A stretch of 64,000 nucleotides of DNA from Shewanella sairae (GTDB lineage Bacteria > Pseudomonadota > Gammaproteobacteria > Enterobacterales > Shewanellaceae). The stretch is taken from positions 1-64,000 of the forward strand of contig NZ_JAKILT010000014.1 in assembly GCF_023283535.1 (NCBI RefSeq), in the 5' to 3' direction. Position numbers and translations under genes: made by a program. Below, piece after piece: positions 61,825 through 64,000 of this stretch (the first letter of the stretch is position 1; each line of letters starts with the position of its first letter). A model generated the notes under the pieces. It did not search any database. It was not told the DNA's origin and saw only the letters and a program-made list of their open reading frames with translations.

Positions 61825-64000
61825 CTACAAACTAAACTCACCACGTACCGTTAATGCAAACTGCCTTGGTTCGCCTAAAGCCGGGGTGCGGGTAAAGTTA
61901 TTGGTAATATACTCTTCATCAAATAAGTTGTTACCTTGTAGGTAAACTCCCACTGTTTGCCACTCGTAACCAATCTGCATATTGACCAGAGTGCGGCTGT
62001 CATTGTAAGGATCAAATAGTTCATCCCCCTCTTTGTAACCTTCACGGTATGGATCAACCTTAACCGGGGCGCTTTGGGCATAGTTGGCATTCACGTTAGC
62101 AAAAATACCATTGTCAGCGCTGTAAGTAGCGCCAACATTACCTGTCCACTCTGGTGCGGTAAATTGACGACCGGATAAGTCATTAACTATCGGTGTCGTT
62201 TCAGTAGGAATAGTGATCACAAAGTCAGTAAACTCGGTCTTTGATTGGCCCACTGCAGCATATAGCGTGAGCTCATCAGTGACTTGGTAGTTCAGCTCAA
62301 GCTCAAAACCTTGCACGGTTGATTGACCTGCATTGACGGTTTCATTGTCATAACGGTTAGGTGAGAGCTGCACGTTCACTTGTTGGTCACGCCAGTCGAC
62401 ATAAAACAGGTTAGCATTGGCAATGAGGTCGCCGTCTAACCAAGTGGAGCGCAGCGATAGCTCATAGTTATCAGTGTATTCAGGGTCGTACTCAAACACA
62501 TCGCCACGAGCATTATTTATGCCTACGCCACCTGAGCGATAGCCTTTTTGGTATGAAAAGCTAGTGATGAAGTCTTCTGTCCAGTGATAGCTCACACCTA
62601 GCTTAGGCAAGATAGTATTAAAGTCATTTTCGATTTTTGGCGTTGCAGATGAGGCACTAGCGGCTAAATCATAAAATTGCTGATTAATACCAGCGATTAA
62701 CGGCGCGATGCCTTCATAAGGTGTGCCAATATAGCTGGCTGGATCGGGTATTTTATCTGCATTCAAGATGATGTATTGCGCATCATTTTGTGTTTGTTGT
62801 TTTTCATGGTCAAAGCGGATACCGCCAAAAATGTCCCACTTTTCCGTTATATTCCAAACCGCATCGGCAAATAGCGCGTAGCTTGAAATCGTCTGCTGTG
62901 ACGAGGTTAACGCACTTGTGTGAGCAGGATTAAACTCGGCATATTGGCCAACCACTAAATCTGCAATAGGTTGGCTGAGCCCGTATCTTGCTTGCAATAT
63001 ATCGCTGGTGAGACCTAAACGGTTTAGCTTCAAATTACTTAAGCCGTTAGACTGGTCATCGACATCAGTATTGAAGTAATAAGCGCCGATAATACCGCTA
63101 AAGTCATCGTATTCAAAAGTCAGTCTTAGCTCTTGGCTGAGTGAGTCAGTGGTATTTTTGTAGTTAGAAATACTGCCAGTATCTTCAGGAAATTCACTGC
63201 CCTCTATCTCTAAGAAGTCTGAATCCCAAGTAAAGCGAGTATCGACACTAGACCAAGTTGTATATGAGCCTAGCGACCAATAATCGTTTAAGTCGTAATT
63301 TAGCTCCAATACTAATATGTCGGCATCGACGGTCTCTTTTCTTTCATCGTTATTGTAGACATAGCGATTTTCAAATGGGTTTTGACCTTGAGCAATTTCT
63401 ACCGCGGTATGGCCATAATCACTATTGCTGCGGGTATAGCCTAGTTGAGCTGAAAACTCAGGCAGTGCTGATGGTTGATACAAGAGCTTTAGTCGATAAG
63501 TGCCGTCGTCACGATAGTCGGCAGGTTCATTGCGGACTCGATTTTCAATATAGCCGTCAGTCTCTTTCTTTTCACCACTAAAGCGGAACGAAAGCTCATC
63601 TTCGATAAGACCTCCGCCAATGGCGACGCCAATTTCCCGTTGACCGTATTCGCCCACTGTTAACTGGTACTTTCCTTGCCAGTCTTGAGTCGGTGCTTGG
63701 GTGGTCATGATTACGGCACCTGCTAACGCGTTACGCCCTTGCAACGTCGATTGTGGACCTCGTAAAATTTCTATTTGTTTAGCATCCCAAGTAGAAAACC
63801 CGCCGCCATAAATCATCCGCTCAGGCAAAGGGGCGCCATCGACATACACGCTTGCTAAAAAGCTGTTGCCACCACCTGAAACGTTAAAGCCGTCAATACC
63901 ACGAATGCTAAAGCTACGGTTACCAGTAACTTGAGCGTTTGCGGTATTGATTATTACATCGCGAAAATCATTAATATTTTCTTGCTCTAACTGCTTTTCG
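61825..64000 (-). CDS. TonB-dependent receptor, N-terminus beyond the window
   Basis: At least 724 residues; the frame stays open to the window's last base, so the N-terminal signal peptide, TonB box and first part of the plug are missing. Visible plug sequence begins EKQLEQENINDFRDVIINTANAQVTGNRSFSIRGIDGFNVSG and continues VYVDGAPLPERMIYGGGFSTWDAKQIEILRGPQSTLQGRNALAGAV, the classical plug motifs. The barrel runs to LTVRGEFSL. The sequence is of the large marine TonB type with an unknown ligand. A GTG at 63849 lies inside the plug and is not a real start. Confidence 0.92.
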   Translation of the reverse strand, partial: EKQLEQENINDFRDVIINTANAQVTGNRSFSIRGIDGFNVSGGGNSFLASVYVDGAPLPERMIYGGGFSTWDAKQIEILRGPQSTLQGRNALAGAVIMTTQAPTQDWQGKYQLTVGEYGQREIGVAIGGGLIEDELSFRFSGEKKETDGYIENRVRNEPADYRDDGTYRLKLLYQPSALPEFSAQLGYTRSNSDYGHTAVEIAQGQNPFENRYVYNNDERKETVDADILVLELNYDLNDYWSLGSYTTWSSVDTRFTWDSDFLEIEGSEFPEDTGSISNYKNTTDSLSQELRLTFEYDDFSGIIGAYYFNTDVDDQSNGLSNLKLNRLGLTSDILQARYGLSQPIADLVVGQYAEFNPAHTSALTSSQQTISSYALFADAVWNITEKWDIFGGIRFDHEKQQTQNDAQYIILNADKIPDPASYIGTPYEGIAPLIAGINQQFYDLAASASSATPKIENDFNTILPKLGVSYHWTEDFITSFSYQKGYRSGGVGINNARGDVFEYDPEYTDNYELSLRSTWLDGDLIANANLFYVDWRDQQVNVQLSPNRYDNETVNAGQSTVQGFELELNYQVTDELTLYAAVGQSKTEFTDFVITIPTETTPIVNDLSGRQFTAPEWTGNVGATYSADNGIFANVNANYAQSAPVKVDPYREGYKEGDELFDPYNDSRTLVNMQIGYEWQTVGVYLQGNNLFDEEYITNNFTRTPALGEPRQFALTVRGEFSL

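Overview
The window reads as a chromosomal segment of a marine gammaproteobacterium of the Shewanella / Alteromonadales type. This is inferred from gene content: two chemotaxis receptors, two GGDEF proteins, a photolyase/cryptochrome operon with DUF2256, an OsmC-YcaO fusion, TonB receptors with PepSY partners, an RRF_GI-like protein, FNR-like boxes and many hairpin-plus-T terminators. I saw no rRNA or tRNA genes, no CRISPR array, no prophage and no IS transposase. Most of the window is ordinary core or semi-core DNA with short operons and clean terminators.

Layout. 0-6.7 kb: a small membrane-protein remnant, a GNAT acetyltransferase, a DUF3297 protein, a Bax-like glucosaminidase, a YdjM-like membrane protein, and a coupled pair (second GNAT plus an unknown 732-residue membrane protein). 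7-15 kb: two MCP receptors, an unknown conserved protein, a PagL-like lipid A deacylase, a MITE-like element and a diguanylate cyclase. 15-22 kb: an RRF_GI-like protein, an ankyrin protein, and the light/DNA-repair operon (cryptochrome DASH, DUF2256, FeS photolyase, flavin reductase) followed by a small membrane protein behind an FNR-like box. 22-29 kb: OsmC-YcaO, then a LysR regulator divergent from DoxX, followed by glyoxalase I, an old-yellow-enzyme reductase and an EamA exporter. 29-40 kb: glutamate symporter (frameshifted), Spo0M, NCS2 purine permease, two-component system, Fur-controlled TonB receptor, PepSY protein, guanine deaminase (broken). 40-50 kb: cupin, YghU-like GST, M13 peptidase, PepSY membrane protein, leucine-rich-repeat lipoprotein, SPFH protein, YdcH-like protein, MerR regulator. 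50-64 kb: membrane protein, porin, outer-membrane protein, glnD, HAD phosphatase, CstA-type transporter, a second diguanylate cyclase and the 3' part of a TonB receptor that runs off the window.

Genes that appear to work together: the photolyase operon (17999-21870); the two-component system, Fur-box TonB receptor and PepSY protein (33543-38406), a likely metal/siderophore uptake unit; and the NCS2 permease and guanine deaminase, both serving purine salvage though 5 kb apart.

The most unusual signal is a set of repeat- or tract-associated changes in coding genes: a perfect 34-bp tandem duplication that breaks guanine deaminase, a one-base loss in an A tract that splits gltS, an in-frame diverged 60-bp duplication inside the histidine kinase DHp domain, a G8 tract just before the GGEEF signature of a diguanylate cyclase, and a probable frameshift at the end of an outer-membrane barrel gene. 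These could be sequencing errors, recent decay or switchable loci; the sequence alone cannot decide. I did not find a clearly new multi-gene system. The best candidate for undescribed biology is the acetyltransferase/732-residue protein pair at 3940-6737.
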